Notes: generated by a model not told the origin, from the sequence alone. Positions 19,530-28,550 are shown, numbered from the stretch's first letter. The stretch is DNA of 64,000 bases from Helicobacter winghamensis ATCC BAA-430 (GCF_028751035.1 NZ_CP063533.1:1054001-1118000); one strand, 5' to 3'. Program-made: numbers and translations.

Positions 19530-20627
19530 ATGTTTGGCAACAAATACAAAGAACAATTGCAACGCACTTTAGAGGAAAATAAACTCTTAAAAGCAAAATT
19601 GCAAGAAATGACAGAAAAAAATAAGTCTCTTGAAGAAGCATTGCAAGCAACTCAAACTCAAAACTCTGATACAGGAGACTGCATTGGAACTTTTAGAAAT
19701 ATGACACTTTCTTTAGCTAAAGGCTGTGGTGTTAATCTTAAAGTCTTACAAGACGATTTTGGTAAATCCATTGATTTGCTGTATAACGCAAGAAGAATTG
19801 CTGAAGAAAACAAACAAAATACTTCAGAAACACAAAACACCTTAGTAGAGGGGCTTTCTAGTATGGGAGCTAGACTTTCTGAATTTGGCGATATGATTAC
19901 ACAAGTACAAAATGATTTTACAGCAATTTCTGGTGTTATTGCATTAATTACAGATATTTCTGATCAAACAAACTTGCTAGCATTAAATGCCGCCATTGAA
20001 GCAGCAAGAGCTGGGGAACACGGAAGAGGATTTGCAGTCGTTGCAGATGAAGTAAGAAAACTAGCAGAGCGCACACAAAAAGCTACAAAAGAAATTGAAA
20101 TGAACATACAAGTAGTCAAGCAAAATTTCTCTGAAGTGCAGACTTCCACAGAACATATTATCAAAGATATGGAAACTCTTGGTGCACAAAATGATACGCT
20201 AGAAAAAATTAATTGTTCTGCTGATGAAATCTATAATGATACTTACCAAATTCTTGTTACAACATTTATAGGACTTGTAAAACTTGATCATTTACTTTTC
20301 AAAACAAATGGCTATCGTGCAATTTTCAATGAGGATTTAGAGGCGAAATTTGTAGGACATCACGATTGTCGTTTAGGTAAATGGTATGATAGCGGAAATG
20401 GAAAGCAATTCTTTTCAATGCTTCCAAGCTACGCGAAATTAGAGCCATTCCACAAAGAAGTGCATGATAATATTGTTGCTGCACACGAGATCTTAAAACA
20501 ACATGGAAACACACGCGACTGCCTAGATCAAATCTATGATTACTTCAAAAAAGCTGAAGAGGCAAGCGATGGTGTTGTCTTATGCTTAGATAATCTAGTA
20601 CAAGAAAAACTCTCTTCCCTCTCTTAA
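19530..20627 (+). CDS. tlpD: cytoplasmic chemoreceptor with CZB zinc-binding domain (TlpD type)
   Basis: This 365-residue soluble chemoreceptor has an N-terminal coiled coil, a central MCP signalling hairpin ([20 protein letters not shown]) and a C-terminal CZB domain. The CZB zinc ligands are visible in [17 protein letters not shown] and PFHKEVHDN. No membrane helix is present. The architecture and length match H. pylori TlpD, which mediates energy/redox and reactive-oxygen or hypochlorite taxis. AAGGA precedes the ATG. Its promoter contains an A13 tract, so expression may be phase-variable. It converges with hypC and shares a bidirectional hairpin. Confidence 0.92.
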   Translation: MFGNKYKEQLQRTLEENKLLKAKLQEMTEKNKSLEEALQATQTQNSDTGDCIGTFRNMTLSLAKGCGVNLKVLQDDFGKSIDLLYNARRIAEENKQNTSETQNTLVEGLSSMGARLSEFGDMITQVQNDFTAISGVIALITDISDQTNLLALNAAIEAARAGEHGRGFAVVADEVRKLAERTQKATKEIEMNIQVVKQNFSEVQTSTEHIIKDMETLGAQNDTLEKINCSADEIYNDTYQILVTTFIGLVKLDHLLFKTNGYRAIFNEDLEAKFVGHHDCRLGKWYDSGNGKQFFSMLPSYAKLEPFHKEVHDNIVAAHEILKQHGNTRDCLDQIYDYFKKAEEASDGVVLCLDNLVQEKLSSLS

Positions 20628-20630
20628 AAA

Positions 20631-20652
20631 TGGATTCCTTTTTGGAATTCCA
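20631..20652. terminator. bidirectional hairpin between tlpD and hypC
   Basis: TGGATTCC at 20631-20638 pairs with GGAATTCCA at 20644-20652 (one bulged T) around a T5 loop. A-runs precede it and T-runs follow it, so it can end transcripts from both converging genes. The arms are copies of the over-represented GATTCC word. Confidence 0.6.
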
Positions 20653-20656
20653 ACTT

Positions 20657-20929
20657 TTAAATCTTGCTACCATTAGCACTTTTTAGCTCCGCTTCCTCTG
20701 CTTCAATGGATTCTAAAATCTCCGCATAAGTTTCTAGTGATAGCTTTGCTTGCTCTTCATCAATCTTTCCCATCACATAGCCAATATGCAAAAGCACATA
20801 ATCTCCAATATTAACTTCTTCTTGCATTAAATCCAAACTTGCTTCACGCATAACACCAAGTGTATCAAGCATTACCATATTATTTTCTTTATCAACAGAA
20901 ATCACTTTAGAAGGTATGGCTAGACACAT
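20657..20929 (-). CDS. hypC: hydrogenase maturation chaperone HypC
   Basis: HypC binds HypD and the hydrogenase large-subunit precursor while the Fe(CN)2CO group is assembled and delivered. The 90-residue protein starts with the essential MCLAIPSKV motif, whose N-terminal cysteine is required, and contains the family segment GDYVLLHIGYVMGKID. The acidic C-terminal tail is longer than in minimal HypC proteins. AAGGAG precedes the ATG. The gene overlaps the end of hypB by 23 bases. Confidence 0.96.
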   Translation of the reverse strand: MCLAIPSKVISVDKENNMVMLDTLGVMREASLDLMQEEVNIGDYVLLHIGYVMGKIDEEQAKLSLETYAEILESIEAEEAELKSANGSKI

Positions 20930-21593
20930 AATTTTGCTCCTTTTTTTGCTGTAAAAATGCGCAGAATTTCTTCAAAGATTCCTTGTTTTTGGAGGATAGC
21001 AAAAACAATGGAATCTCTTTTTTAAGTTTTGCTAAATCCTCTCTAACGCGCTCTATCTTAAAGTTAAAAATTTCTATTAAATCCGCTTTAGAAATCACCA
21101 CCGCATCAGCGCACAAAAACATTGTAGGGTATTTTAGCACCTTATCATCGCCTTCTGGAGTGGACAGCAAAACAATATTCATATTTGCCCCTAAATCATA
21201 GCTTGCAGGACAAACAAGATTTCCCACATTTTCAATAAACATAAACTCTTTCAAATCTCCTTGATTGCGCAATTTTTCAAGTGCGTCTTTAATCATTAAA
21301 GCTTCTAAATGGCAAGCTTCTCCTGTGGTAATTTGATAAGCATTTACCCCAAAGCGTGCTAAACGCTCCGCATCACGATTTGTTTGCAAATCCCCTTCCA
21401 CCACGCTAAAGCCTAACAACTTCTCTTTTGCGATATGCTCTAATAGCGTTGTTTTGCCACTTCCTGGGGAACTCATAAGATTTACCACAAAAACGGAATC
21501 CTTTTTGTAAATCTCGCGCAACTCCATTGCCACTTTATCATTTTTAGAAAGAATCCTCTGCCCAACTTCTATGCTTTTTATAGAGTTTTTCAT
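20907..21593 (-). CDS. hypB: hydrogenase/urease nickel-insertion GTPase HypB
   Basis: HypB is a SIMIBI-class GTPase that helps deliver nickel to NiFe hydrogenase and, in Helicobacter, also supports urease activation. The 228-residue protein has the P-loop SSPGSGKTTL, the Asp-containing EGDLQTNRDAERL and FIENVGNLVCPASYDLG with the conserved metal-site cysteine, then SKADL for guanine recognition. The N-terminus lacks a histidine-rich nickel-storage tail. I use the ATG seven bases after AAGGA. The in-frame ATG at 21632 has no ribosome site and lies in the promoter repeat. Confidence 0.96.
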   Translation of the reverse strand: MKNSIKSIEVGQRILSKNDKVAMELREIYKKDSVFVVNLMSSPGSGKTTLLEHIAKEKLLGFSVVEGDLQTNRDAERLARFGVNAYQITTGEACHLEALMIKDALEKLRNQGDLKEFMFIENVGNLVCPASYDLGANMNIVLLSTPEGDDKVLKYPTMFLCADAVVISKADLIEIFNFKIERVREDLAKLKKEIPLFLLSSKNKESLKKFCAFLQQKKEQNYVSSHTF

Positions 21594-21618
21594 CGCTATT
21601 TCCTTAGCAAAAATTACT

Positions 21619-21690
21619 GCATAATAGCGCATTTTTCTTTAAAGACTTGCTAAACTTTAAGCACTTCTTACTGCAAATGCGCTATTATGC
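21619..21690. promoter_or_regulatory. 14-bp inverted repeat carrying both -10 boxes of the divergent hypB and ribA promoters
   Basis: GCATAATAGCGCAT (21619-21632) is perfectly mirrored by ATGCGCTATTATGC (21677-21690), 44 bases apart. Each arm contains a TATTAT hexamer on the strand that reads outward, at a distance from hypB and ribA suitable for a -10 box. The arms could be identical promoter cores, or half-sites for a regulator that controls both genes. Confidence 0.55.
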
Positions 21691-21713
21691 GCCATTTATT
21701 TTTAGGATTATCC

Positions 21714-22295
21714 ATGCAAAATGTTATAGAATTTTCTAATGAAGCAACACTGCCCACGCAATTTGGAGAGTTTAAAATCCGCTCTTTTAGAGAAAAAACT
21801 CATAATCACATCCTAGAACATCTTGTGATTAAAACGCAAAATTTACCACAAAATCCCCTTGTGCGTGTGCATTCAGAATGTCTAACAGGAGATGCACTTC
21901 TTAGCCTAAAATGTGATTGCGGAGACGAGTTGCACGCCACTCTAAAAAGAATCCAAAAAGAGCAAGGAATGGTGATTTATCTCCGTCAAGAAGGCAGAGG
22001 TATTGGGCTTTTTAACAAAGTTAATGCTTATGCCCTGCAAGATACAGGGCTTGACACAGTGGAAGCAAATTTAGCATTAGGCTTTAAAGAAGATGAACGC
22101 GATTATAGCGTGGTAAAATTCATCTTTGATTTTTACAAACTCACACAAATTCGCTTGCTTACCAATAATCCTAGCAAAATCAATACTTTTAAAACAATGA
22201 TAAAAGTTATAAGAGAGCCAATCTTGACACAATGCAATCAACACAATTCCCACTATCTTGCTATTAAAAAAGAAAAAATGGGGCATTTACTCTAA
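21714..22295 (+). CDS. ribA: GTP cyclohydrolase II RibA
   Basis: RibA opens the imidazole ring of GTP in the first step of riboflavin synthesis. The 193-residue, single-domain protein has the zinc cysteines in [16 protein letters not shown] and the catalytic stretch [28 protein letters not shown] is in the C-terminal part. There is no fused RibB domain. The ATG at 21714 has AGGA seven bases upstream. It precedes moeA by ten bases and is probably co-transcribed with it. Confidence 0.95.
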   Translation: MQNVIEFSNEATLPTQFGEFKIRSFREKTHNHILEHLVIKTQNLPQNPLVRVHSECLTGDALLSLKCDCGDELHATLKRIQKEQGMVIYLRQEGRGIGLFNKVNAYALQDTGLDTVEANLALGFKEDERDYSVVKFIFDFYKLTQIRLLTNNPSKINTFKTMIKVIREPILTQCNQHNSHYLAIKKEKMGHLL

Positions 22296-22305
22296 GGAAT
22301 CCAAA

Positions 22306-23532
22306 ATGCAAACAAAAATTGATTTTAAAGAAGCCAAAGAAATTTTATACTCCCAAAACATCGCTCCATTAGGAATTGATCGCGTGTTTTTACATGATGC
22401 TTTAGGACGCATTTTAGCAAATACTATTTTAGCCCCTTCTAATATGCCAAATTTTCCGCTATCAAGAATGGATGCTTATGCGTTTAACTCCACTTTTAAG
22501 GACGCTAAGTGCTTTCAAATCCTAGCAGAAAACCCCGCTGGAAATGCGATTCCAACTTTACCCCTTGATGCCCCCTTTGCCATTAAAACTTTCACAGGAG
22601 CTAAAATTCCCAAAAATGCCGATATGCTAGCTCCCATTGAAGATTGTCAAGTGGAACAAAATAATCTCAAGCAAAATTTTCTCAAAATACACGCACTGCC
22701 ACACATCGGACAACACATTCGCCAAGTGGGAGAAAACTATAAAAAAGGCGAAATGCTACTTCAAAAAGGCACACGCCTAAACGCTCATCATATAGGACTT
22801 TTAGCAAGTTTAAACCAAGTCTTTGTAGAAGTTTTCACACGCCCAAAAGTGGGAATCCTAGTAAGTGGCAATGAACTTTTAGAATTAGGCGAAATCCCAA
22901 GCAATACCCAAGATCTCTACAATACAAATGGACATTTACTGCTGGCTAAAGTGCTAGAAAATGGCGGAATCCCAAAACTATACCCCATTTTAAAAGATGA
23001 CAAAGCACAAATAGAATCTAATGTGCAACTAGCCTTAGATGAATGTGATATGGTAATAAGTAGTGGTGGAGCAAGCGTTGGAGATTACGACTTTATCACA
23101 GCACTTTGCAAGAAAAGAGAAAAAGAAGTGATTTTTAAAGGAGTGCAAATCAAGCCTGGACAGCATATTATTTATGCGCATTTTAATCAAAAGCATTTTT
23201 TTGCATTACCCGGCTTTCCAAACTCCACGCTAGTAACCTTTGAACTCTTTGCTAAAGAGATTTTACTCCGTCTCTTAGGCACAAAACCAACAATCACAGC
23301 GCTTAAGATTCCACTTAATCAAAATATTAACAAAAACGATACACGCCTAGAATTTCGTGTGTGTAATGTGCGCAATCTCAATGGAAGTTTTAGCATTGAT
23401 TTTCAGGGAAAGAAGGACTTCCAAAGCGCGATTTTAAATAACTTCTGTCCCCTTGATAACGCACAAGTGGGACTTTGCATTTTAGATTCCAACAAACAAA
23501 GTGGAGAGATTGTAGAAGTAATTTTGCTCTAG
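22306..23532 (+). CDS. moeA: molybdopterin molybdenumtransferase MoeA
   Basis: MoeA inserts molybdate into adenylylated molybdopterin produced by MogA. The 408-residue protein keeps domain II/IV and the central MoCF-binding domain with VISSGGASVGDYDFI and FALPGFPNSTLVTF. The ATG follows TAAGGAATCC, where a copy of the common GGAATCC word is part of the ribosome-site region. The stop overlaps the converging methyltransferase gene by four bases. The partner genes moaD, moaE, mobB and mogA lie about 14 kb downstream. Confidence 0.94.
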   Translation: MQTKIDFKEAKEILYSQNIAPLGIDRVFLHDALGRILANTILAPSNMPNFPLSRMDAYAFNSTFKDAKCFQILAENPAGNAIPTLPLDAPFAIKTFTGAKIPKNADMLAPIEDCQVEQNNLKQNFLKIHALPHIGQHIRQVGENYKKGEMLLQKGTRLNAHHIGLLASLNQVFVEVFTRPKVGILVSGNELLELGEIPSNTQDLYNTNGHLLLAKVLENGGIPKLYPILKDDKAQIESNVQLALDECDMVISSGGASVGDYDFITALCKKREKEVIFKGVQIKPGQHIIYAHFNQKHFFALPGFPNSTLVTFELFAKEILLRLLGTKPTITALKIPLNQNINKNDTRLEFRVCNVRNLNGSFSIDFQGKKDFQSAILNNFCPLDNAQVGLCILDSNKQSGEIVEVILL

Positions 23533-24089
23533 TGTTTTTGTGCTACTAGCCTTGCTACAAGTGCAAGGTTGGAATCTTTTTTGCGTTCTATCAATGCTTC
23601 TTCATAAAATAAAATCTCTAGATCCAAAAACGCCTTTAATAACTCATTCTTTCGCAACAAATGGTTAGAATCGCTAGCAAAGGCATTTTGCGATTCCACA
23701 TTGCTTAAAGCAAAAGTTTCAAAAACCAAAATTCCACCCCTTTTTAACCCTTCAATCATATAAGGAAACAAACGCCTATCCAAAAAATAACTATTACAAA
23801 TCAAATCATAACTACAAATTGGAATCCTAAATGTATCCAAATCTACACATTGTGTGTTAATCCCACTCTCGCCTTGCAACGCGTTAATTGCATAACTTGA
23901 AATATCCACACTCTCCACGCTAAAGCCACAATCACGCATAAATCTAGAATTTCTCCCCATTCCGCAAGCAATATCCAACGCCTTGCCAACTTTCGCCTTT
24001 GCAATATGCACCCTTAAAAGCTCCAAAGGCTTAATTGGAACTGGGCTTTCTTTGTGACGCATATCCCACTTTAGCGCATCACTCTCCAT
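23529..24089 (-). CDS. class I SAM-dependent methyltransferase (TehB-like)
   Basis: This 186-residue protein has the Rossmann SAM-binding motif ALDIACGMGRNSRFM, the acidic motif II in VESVDIS and a motif IV-like DLICNSYFLDR. The fold and length resemble TehB-like methyltransferases, but the substrate is not predictable. Its ATG overlaps the upstream amidase stop as TAATG, so it is the distal member of the surE-tcdA-acidic protein-amidase unit. Confidence 0.82.
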   Translation of the reverse strand: MESDALKWDMRHKESPVPIKPLELLRVHIAKAKVGKALDIACGMGRNSRFMRDCGFSVESVDISSYAINALQGESGINTQCVDLDTFRIPICSYDLICNSYFLDRRLFPYMIEGLKRGGILVFETFALSNVESQNAFASDSNHLLRKNELLKAFLDLEILFYEEALIERKKDSNLALVARLVAQKH

Positions 24090-24964
24090 TAATCACAATA
24101 CCGCTTCAAAATATCCCCATACGCGTCAATGCGCCTATCTCGCAAAAAGGGCCAAATGCGGCGCACATCTTCACTGCGCTTTTTATCCCACTCAAAATAC
24201 AAAATCTCTTCCTTCTCCACACTTCCTAAAGCTAGCAACTCCCCTTGCGCGCCATATGCAAAGCTAGAACCCCAAAAACGGATTCCATCTATCACACCGC
24301 TAGAATCTCTCTCAAACCCCACGCGATTAATTGCTACCACAGGAATTCCATTTGCAACGCTATGCCCTCTTTGCACCGCTATCCAAGCTTTCCTTTGACG
24401 CTCTTTTTCTTCCTTGCTATCCACATCAAACCAGCCAATAGCCGTGGGATAAATCAAAATTTCAGCCCCCTTTAACGCCATAATTCTTGCCGCTTCAGGA
24501 TACCACTGGTCCCAACACACAAGCACCCCAAGTTTTCCAAGGCTTGTTAAAATCGGCTCAAACCCTAAATCCCCAGGAGCGAAATAAAACTTCTCATAAA
24601 ATCCCGGATCATCAGGTATGTGCATTTTGCGATACTTTCCAGCTATACTGCCATCATTTTCAAATACCACCGCAGTATTATGATACAGCCCAGCACTACG
24701 GCGTTCAAATAGCGAAGTTACAAGCACTACTCCACATTCTTTTGCCACCTTAGAAAAATATACACAATCCTTTTCAAATTCTAAAGCATAGTCAAAAAAC
24801 TCCACATTCTCACTTTGGCAAAAATACTCTCCACTATGCAACTCTTGCAATAATACAAGTTTCGCACCAAGAGCTGCCGCTTCTTTAACCTTTTGCGCGG
24901 TAAAGTCTTGCGTTTTTGCCTTATTTTCCTTATATGCGTGCTGAACCAAAGCCACCTTAATCAT
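24089..24964 (-). CDS. aguB: nitrilase-family N-carbamoylputrescine amidase homologue (AguB)
   Basis: This enzyme of the carbon-nitrogen hydrolase family most likely cleaves N-carbamoylputrescine to putrescine, CO2 and ammonia in the agmatine route. The 291-residue protein has the Glu-Lys-Cys triad E41 (LLQELHSGEY), K113 (YRKMHIPDD) and C150 (VCWDQWYPEAAR). The WYPEA segment is typical of AguB. A GGGGGAGAG ribosome site directly follows the stop of the 53-residue acidic gene. H. pylori has a homologue (HP0757) close to a tcdA-like gene. The substrate assignment is by family resemblance. Confidence 0.88.
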   Translation of the reverse strand: MIKVALVQHAYKENKAKTQDFTAQKVKEAAALGAKLVLLQELHSGEYFCQSENVEFFDYALEFEKDCVYFSKVAKECGVVLVTSLFERRSAGLYHNTAVVFENDGSIAGKYRKMHIPDDPGFYEKFYFAPGDLGFEPILTSLGKLGVLVCWDQWYPEAARIMALKGAEILIYPTAIGWFDVDSKEEKERQRKAWIAVQRGHSVANGIPVVAINRVGFERDSSGVIDGIRFWGSSFAYGAQGELLALGSVEKEEILYFEWDKKRSEDVRRIWPFLRDRRIDAYGDILKRYCD

Positions 24965-24973
24965 TCTCTCCCC

Positions 24974-25135
24974 CTAATAATCATCGCCTTCATAGTCGCT
25001 ATCATTGTTACTATAATCATCTTCATCATACAAAAATCTATCGCTATCTTCATATTCTGAACCATAACCATCATACTCTTCTTCTTCAAAATCTTCAATC
25101 TCATCTTCTTCAAAAGGTTTTGCTATTATTTTCAT
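24974..25135 (-). CDS. 53-residue highly acidic small protein
   Basis: An ATG preceded by AAGGA with a seven-base gap opens a 54-codon frame ending in TAG. The peptide starts MKIIAKPFEEDEIEDFEEEE. The remainder is almost entirely Asp, Glu, Tyr, Ser and Gly, so it should be strongly anionic and disordered. It sits in the middle of a tightly packed operon, three bases after tcdA and ten bases before the amidase. The amidase ribosome site is directly after its stop. I recognise no domain. Possible roles are a protein cofactor, an inhibitor or a cation buffer, but none is shown by sequence. Confidence 0.85.
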   Translation of the reverse strand: MKIIAKPFEEDEIEDFEEEEYDGYGSEYEDSDRFLYDEDDYSNNDSDYEGDDY

Positions 25136-25138
25136 TTT

Positions 25139-25828
25139 TTATTCCTTTTTTAAAATTAAAGCAACCGCTTCACTTGCTAAACGCAATCCAAAGCTAGCTG
25201 TTACACCACTAAAGCTTCCAAGCTCCTTGCATTTAGGGACTTCTGGGCTAAACGCCACCATAAAATCCCCCTTAAATTCTCGTTTCTTAAGCTCTTCTCT
25301 AAACTTCCTTGCAAACTTATCACCATAGCTTTTCCAAATAGAAGCAAACTGAATCTCTGAAGGATCAAGTTTTTTTGCGCTCCCAGTGGAAACAAGTAAA
25401 TGAGGCATTTTCTCCTTTATAAGCATCTTTTTAGGCTTGTTTGCAATCTTTAGCGCTAGAGCAACCTTTGCATCAATATCATCAATGGCATCAATTACAA
25501 TATCATACACACTAAAGTCAAAATTATCAATAAAATCCTGCGTAACTTTGGAATCCAAACTTAAAATCCCCTGATATTCCTGTGATAAAACTTCCACTTT
25601 TTTACGCCCTACACCTTCAAAAGAACCAATTTGCCGATTTTGATTGCTTTCATCAAACACATCATAATCCACAATGCAAATTTTCCCAACACCTGTGCGA
25701 TACAAGCAATCTAGCGCGAAACTCCCAACGCCCCCAACACCAAGCAATAACACACTAGAATTTTGTAATTTTTGGAATCCATTTTCCTTAAAAAGCAACA
25801 AAGTCCTAGCAAAACGCTTATTTTGCAT
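25139..25828 (-). CDS. ThiF/MoeB-fold E1-like enzyme, probable tRNA t6A dehydratase TcdA
   Basis: This 229-residue E1-like adenylating enzyme has the nucleotide motif GVGGVGSFALD (from residue 30) and the Arg-containing NQNRQIG segment. It also has the DAIDD region typical of TcdA/CsdL, which cyclises t6A in tRNA to ct6A. It is shorter than E. coli TcdA. The MoeB/HesA family is close, and H. pylori's homologue was originally called MoeB, so MoaD activation cannot be excluded. No zinc CxxC pairs characteristic of MoeB are seen, which favours TcdA. It overlaps surE by 11 bases. Confidence 0.82.
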   Translation of the reverse strand: MQNKRFARTLLLFKENGFQKLQNSSVLLLGVGGVGSFALDCLYRTGVGKICIVDYDVFDESNQNRQIGSFEGVGRKKVEVLSQEYQGILSLDSKVTQDFIDNFDFSVYDIVIDAIDDIDAKVALALKIANKPKKMLIKEKMPHLLVSTGSAKKLDPSEIQFASIWKSYGDKFARKFREELKKREFKGDFMVAFSPEVPKCKELGSFSGVTASFGLRLASEAVALILKKE

Positions 25829-26603
25829 CTAGCCACTCCTTAAGCCCACTTAAACGCGTGCGTGCAGTAAAATCAAGCGTGATAGGCGTAATAGAAACAT
25901 AGCCTTGATTAATCGCGCTAAAATCAGAGAGTTCCCCATTTTCTCGCTCACTCCAAGCAAGCGGATGTAAGCCTAGCCAATAATACTCTTCCCCGCGTGG
26001 ATTCCTATGCAAATGCGCATCATTCCCATAAGTGCGGATTCCAAGCTCTGTTATTTGCATTCCTTTGCAATCTTGTGGCTTTAATTGCGGAATATTCACA
26101 TTCAAAAACTCCCTAAAGCCCAAAGGATAAGAGCTTTCAAGGATTTTTTTTGCAAGCGTATAAATGCTCTCTTTTGCAAGCGCAAAATCAAAGCCAAAAT
26201 GATTTTTATCCTTTAACACTTGCGAAACTGCTAAAGATGGAATCCCGTGCAAAACACCTTCCATAGCTGCACTTGCTGTGCCAGAATAACTTACATCTTC
26301 TCCCATATTTGAGCCAATATTAATTCCACTTACAATTAAATCAGGCTTTACTCCTTCATCATAAAGCGCATTAAGTGAGAGATAAATACAATCTGTTGGA
26401 CTTCCATCATCTAATTTATAAAAATCATCTTCAAGCTTAATAAAGCGCAAAGGGCGGGTTAGCGTCATTCCATGCCCGCAAGCGGATTTTTCACTTGCTG
26501 GAGCTACAATTACACAATGCCCCAAAGGGCTTAACGCTTCTTTTAGTGCTAGTAATCCCGGGGATTCATAACCATCATCATTTGTTATTAAAATGCGTTT
26601 CAA
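25818..26603 (-). CDS. surE: 5'-nucleotidase SurE
   Basis: SurE is a metal-dependent nucleoside monophosphatase that also acts on exopolyphosphate in some bacteria. The 261-residue protein begins KRILITNDDGYESPG, with the metal-binding aspartates, and contains VSGINIGSNMGEDVSYSGT and the conserved YVSITPI near the end. The start is a TTG preceded by AAAGGA. The gene follows ispA by nine bases and overlaps tcdA. The pairing ispA-surE is also found in H. pylori. Confidence 0.95.
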   Translation of the reverse strand: MKRILITNDDGYESPGLLALKEALSPLGHCVIVAPASEKSACGHGMTLTRPLRFIKLEDDFYKLDDGSPTDCIYLSLNALYDEGVKPDLIVSGINIGSNMGEDVSYSGTASAAMEGVLHGIPSLAVSQVLKDKNHFGFDFALAKESIYTLAKKILESSYPLGFREFLNVNIPQLKPQDCKGMQITELGIRTYGNDAHLHRNPRGEEYYWLGLHPLAWSERENGELSDFSAINQGYVSITPITLDFTARTRLSGLKEWLDAK

Positions 26604-26612
26604 AATTTTCCT

Positions 26613-27476
26613 TTAAATATCAAAATAATTGCTTAAAAGTCTGTTTAAGTGCTTTTTAGCAGGCTTATTTAGAGCTTCAATCTGTCTTAATATGGAATCT
26701 TGTAAGAGCTTTGCATTCTCTCTTGCACCATCTAAACCTAGCAAATTCACATAACTATTTTTCGCGCTATCATTATGCGTAGGCTTCCCCGCTTCTTGCG
26801 TGCTTTGCGTGGAGTCAATCACATCATCACGGATTTGAAAAAACAATCCCAAATCTAAACCTAACTGATACAAGCTTCTGCGCGTTTTTTTATCACACTC
26901 TGCAATCATCGCTCCCATTTCAAAAGAAGCAGCGATTAACTTTGCTGTTTTATTTAAGTGGATAACCCTAAGTTGTTCCAAAGGCAGTTTTTCTCCTTCA
27001 AAGTGGCAATCTAACGCTTGTCCTAGCACCATTCCATAGATTCCACCATTATAGCTTAAGGACTCTATAAGTTTAATCTTTATCTTTGGCTTTAACTTAG
27101 AAGTTGCAATTAAATAAAACGCTTGTGTATTTAACCCATCGCCTGCTAAAATTGCTAAAGCTTCATCGTATTTTTTATGCAGAGTCACACAACCACGCCT
27201 AAATGGCGCATTATCCATTGCTGGCAAATCATCATGTATTAAAGAATAAGTGTGCAAAATTTCTAGCGCAAGTGCTGGCGCGAAGGCTAACTTCACATTT
27301 TCTACCTTATAACTTGCTACAATGCTTAAAAGTAACTTAGGACGGAATCGCTTTCCACCATTTAGCACAATTTCCCAAAGCGCGTTTTCATAATTTGGAT
27401 GAAAATTTGGAATTTTTGGAGAACTCTCCTTTAAATACACTTCAAATTCTTTAAAAACTAAATCTAGTGTCTTCAC
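26613..27476 (-). CDS. ispA: polyprenyl (farnesyl/geranylgeranyl) diphosphate synthase
   Basis: This 287-residue trans-prenyltransferase makes farnesyl (or geranylgeranyl) diphosphate for quinone and undecaprenyl pathways. The first Asp-rich motif is DDLPAMD, followed by FRRGCVTLHKK, and the second is FQIRDDVIDST. The short spacing and residues before the first motif fit bacterial farnesyl-type enzymes. The start appears to be GTG, placed within the end of the PDZ-protein gene (26-base overlap). Product length cannot be fixed from sequence alone. Confidence 0.93.
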   Translation of the reverse strand: MKTLDLVFKEFEVYLKESSPKIPNFHPNYENALWEIVLNGGKRFRPKLLLSIVASYKVENVKLAFAPALALEILHTYSLIHDDLPAMDNAPFRRGCVTLHKKYDEALAILAGDGLNTQAFYLIATSKLKPKIKIKLIESLSYNGGIYGMVLGQALDCHFEGEKLPLEQLRVIHLNKTAKLIAASFEMGAMIAECDKKTRRSLYQLGLDLGLFFQIRDDVIDSTQSTQEAGKPTHNDSAKNSYVNLLGLDGARENAKLLQDSILRQIEALNKPAKKHLNRLLSNYFDI

Positions 27477-28548
27477 TTAAAAGCCCCTGTGTTAGAGAAA
27501 TTTGCGACTCCCCCACTCCTTTATCATTTACATCAATAAAAAACTGAAAATCATCGCGTGAGATTAACCAACGCTGTTTTTTATCTGCATATTCCCCCAA
27601 CAAGTGGATAATCGCGTCATTCCCCCTTGGTGCATCGTGCTGATTTACACGCAACACCCTATCGCCAACCCTCAAGCGTTCAAAGCCGTCCTTGGCGTCC
27701 CTACCCACATAAGTAATCACAAAATTATCACTCACACCAATATGCACGCGTGAGAAAAAATTATCAGGCAGCAGCATTCCACCACGCAGCTTATCTACTT
27801 GCGCTTGCACTTCCATACTTACACCATTACGCTTAATTTGCACAGGCACAACTAAGCCTTTTTTTAAGTCAAACACCACACGCCGAAAACTTGCTAAATT
27901 TGAAATCATCTCCCCATTAATAGAAGTAATCACATCACCATATTTAAAAGGATTCTTTTTAAAGAAGGGATCAACTACACTCACTTCTACACCACTTGCA
28001 TTTTCCACCACACGCACGCCAATATCCCCATAATAAACAGAATCGCTATTAACAAATCTATCCAAATACGCCTTTTCTATAAAGGCATTTCCACCAATTC
28101 CGATTCCATATATATGATCGCAAATCGTGCTAATTAAGCTATTTTGAAAAGTCGGAGTATTAAGCGTTGCAAAATCAATAGGGCTTTGCATTCTTGTTGC
28201 AATCTTACCACTTACGCTATCTTTTGGATTCACACTTGCCATTTCATCTTCTAAAATTTCTTTATTAATTATCTTAAGATTTATCGGCTCTAACGCCCCT
28301 TTAGATTCTAAAAGATACATTCCTACAAAAGGATCGTGCTTTAGCACCTTATAGCCACGCGGCTCTTGCTTGGGAGAATACACAAACAACACCGCCTTTG
28401 TTCCTAAAGAATCAATCGCAACTCCATAAGTGCTTCCCACACGCTCCATAGACAAAGCCGCCCTTTTTTCACACGCCTTAAAATCATATGCAAAACTAGA
28501 AACACCAAAACACAATAACCCAGCAATAACACTTTTAAAAACTCTCAT
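27451..28548 (-). CDS. exported PDZ-domain protein
   Basis: This 365-residue protein has an N-terminal signal peptide (MRVFKSVIAGLLCFG to about residue 22). A PDZ-like domain lies at about 200-260 (YGDVITSINGEMI), and a second PDZ-like segment follows (LRVGDRVLRVNQHDAPRG). No protease catalytic triad is evident, so it is probably a periplasmic binding or adaptor protein. The ATG at 28548 is five bases past AAAGGGG. An upstream GTG abuts the ribosome site. The order ybaB-PDZ-ispA is conserved in Campylobacter and Helicobacter. Its function is not known. Confidence 0.85.
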   Translation of the reverse strand: MRVFKSVIAGLLCFGVSSFAYDFKACEKRAALSMERVGSTYGVAIDSLGTKAVLFVYSPKQEPRGYKVLKHDPFVGMYLLESKGALEPINLKIINKEILEDEMASVNPKDSVSGKIATRMQSPIDFATLNTPTFQNSLISTICDHIYGIGIGGNAFIEKAYLDRFVNSDSVYYGDIGVRVVENASGVEVSVVDPFFKKNPFKYGDVITSINGEMISNLASFRRVVFDLKKGLVVPVQIKRNGVSMEVQAQVDKLRGGMLLPDNFFSRVHIGVSDNFVITYVGRDAKDGFERLRVGDRVLRVNQHDAPRGNDAIIHLLGEYADKKQRWLISRDDFQFFIDVNDKGVGESQISLTQGLLSEDTRFSF

Positions 28549-28550
28549 AA

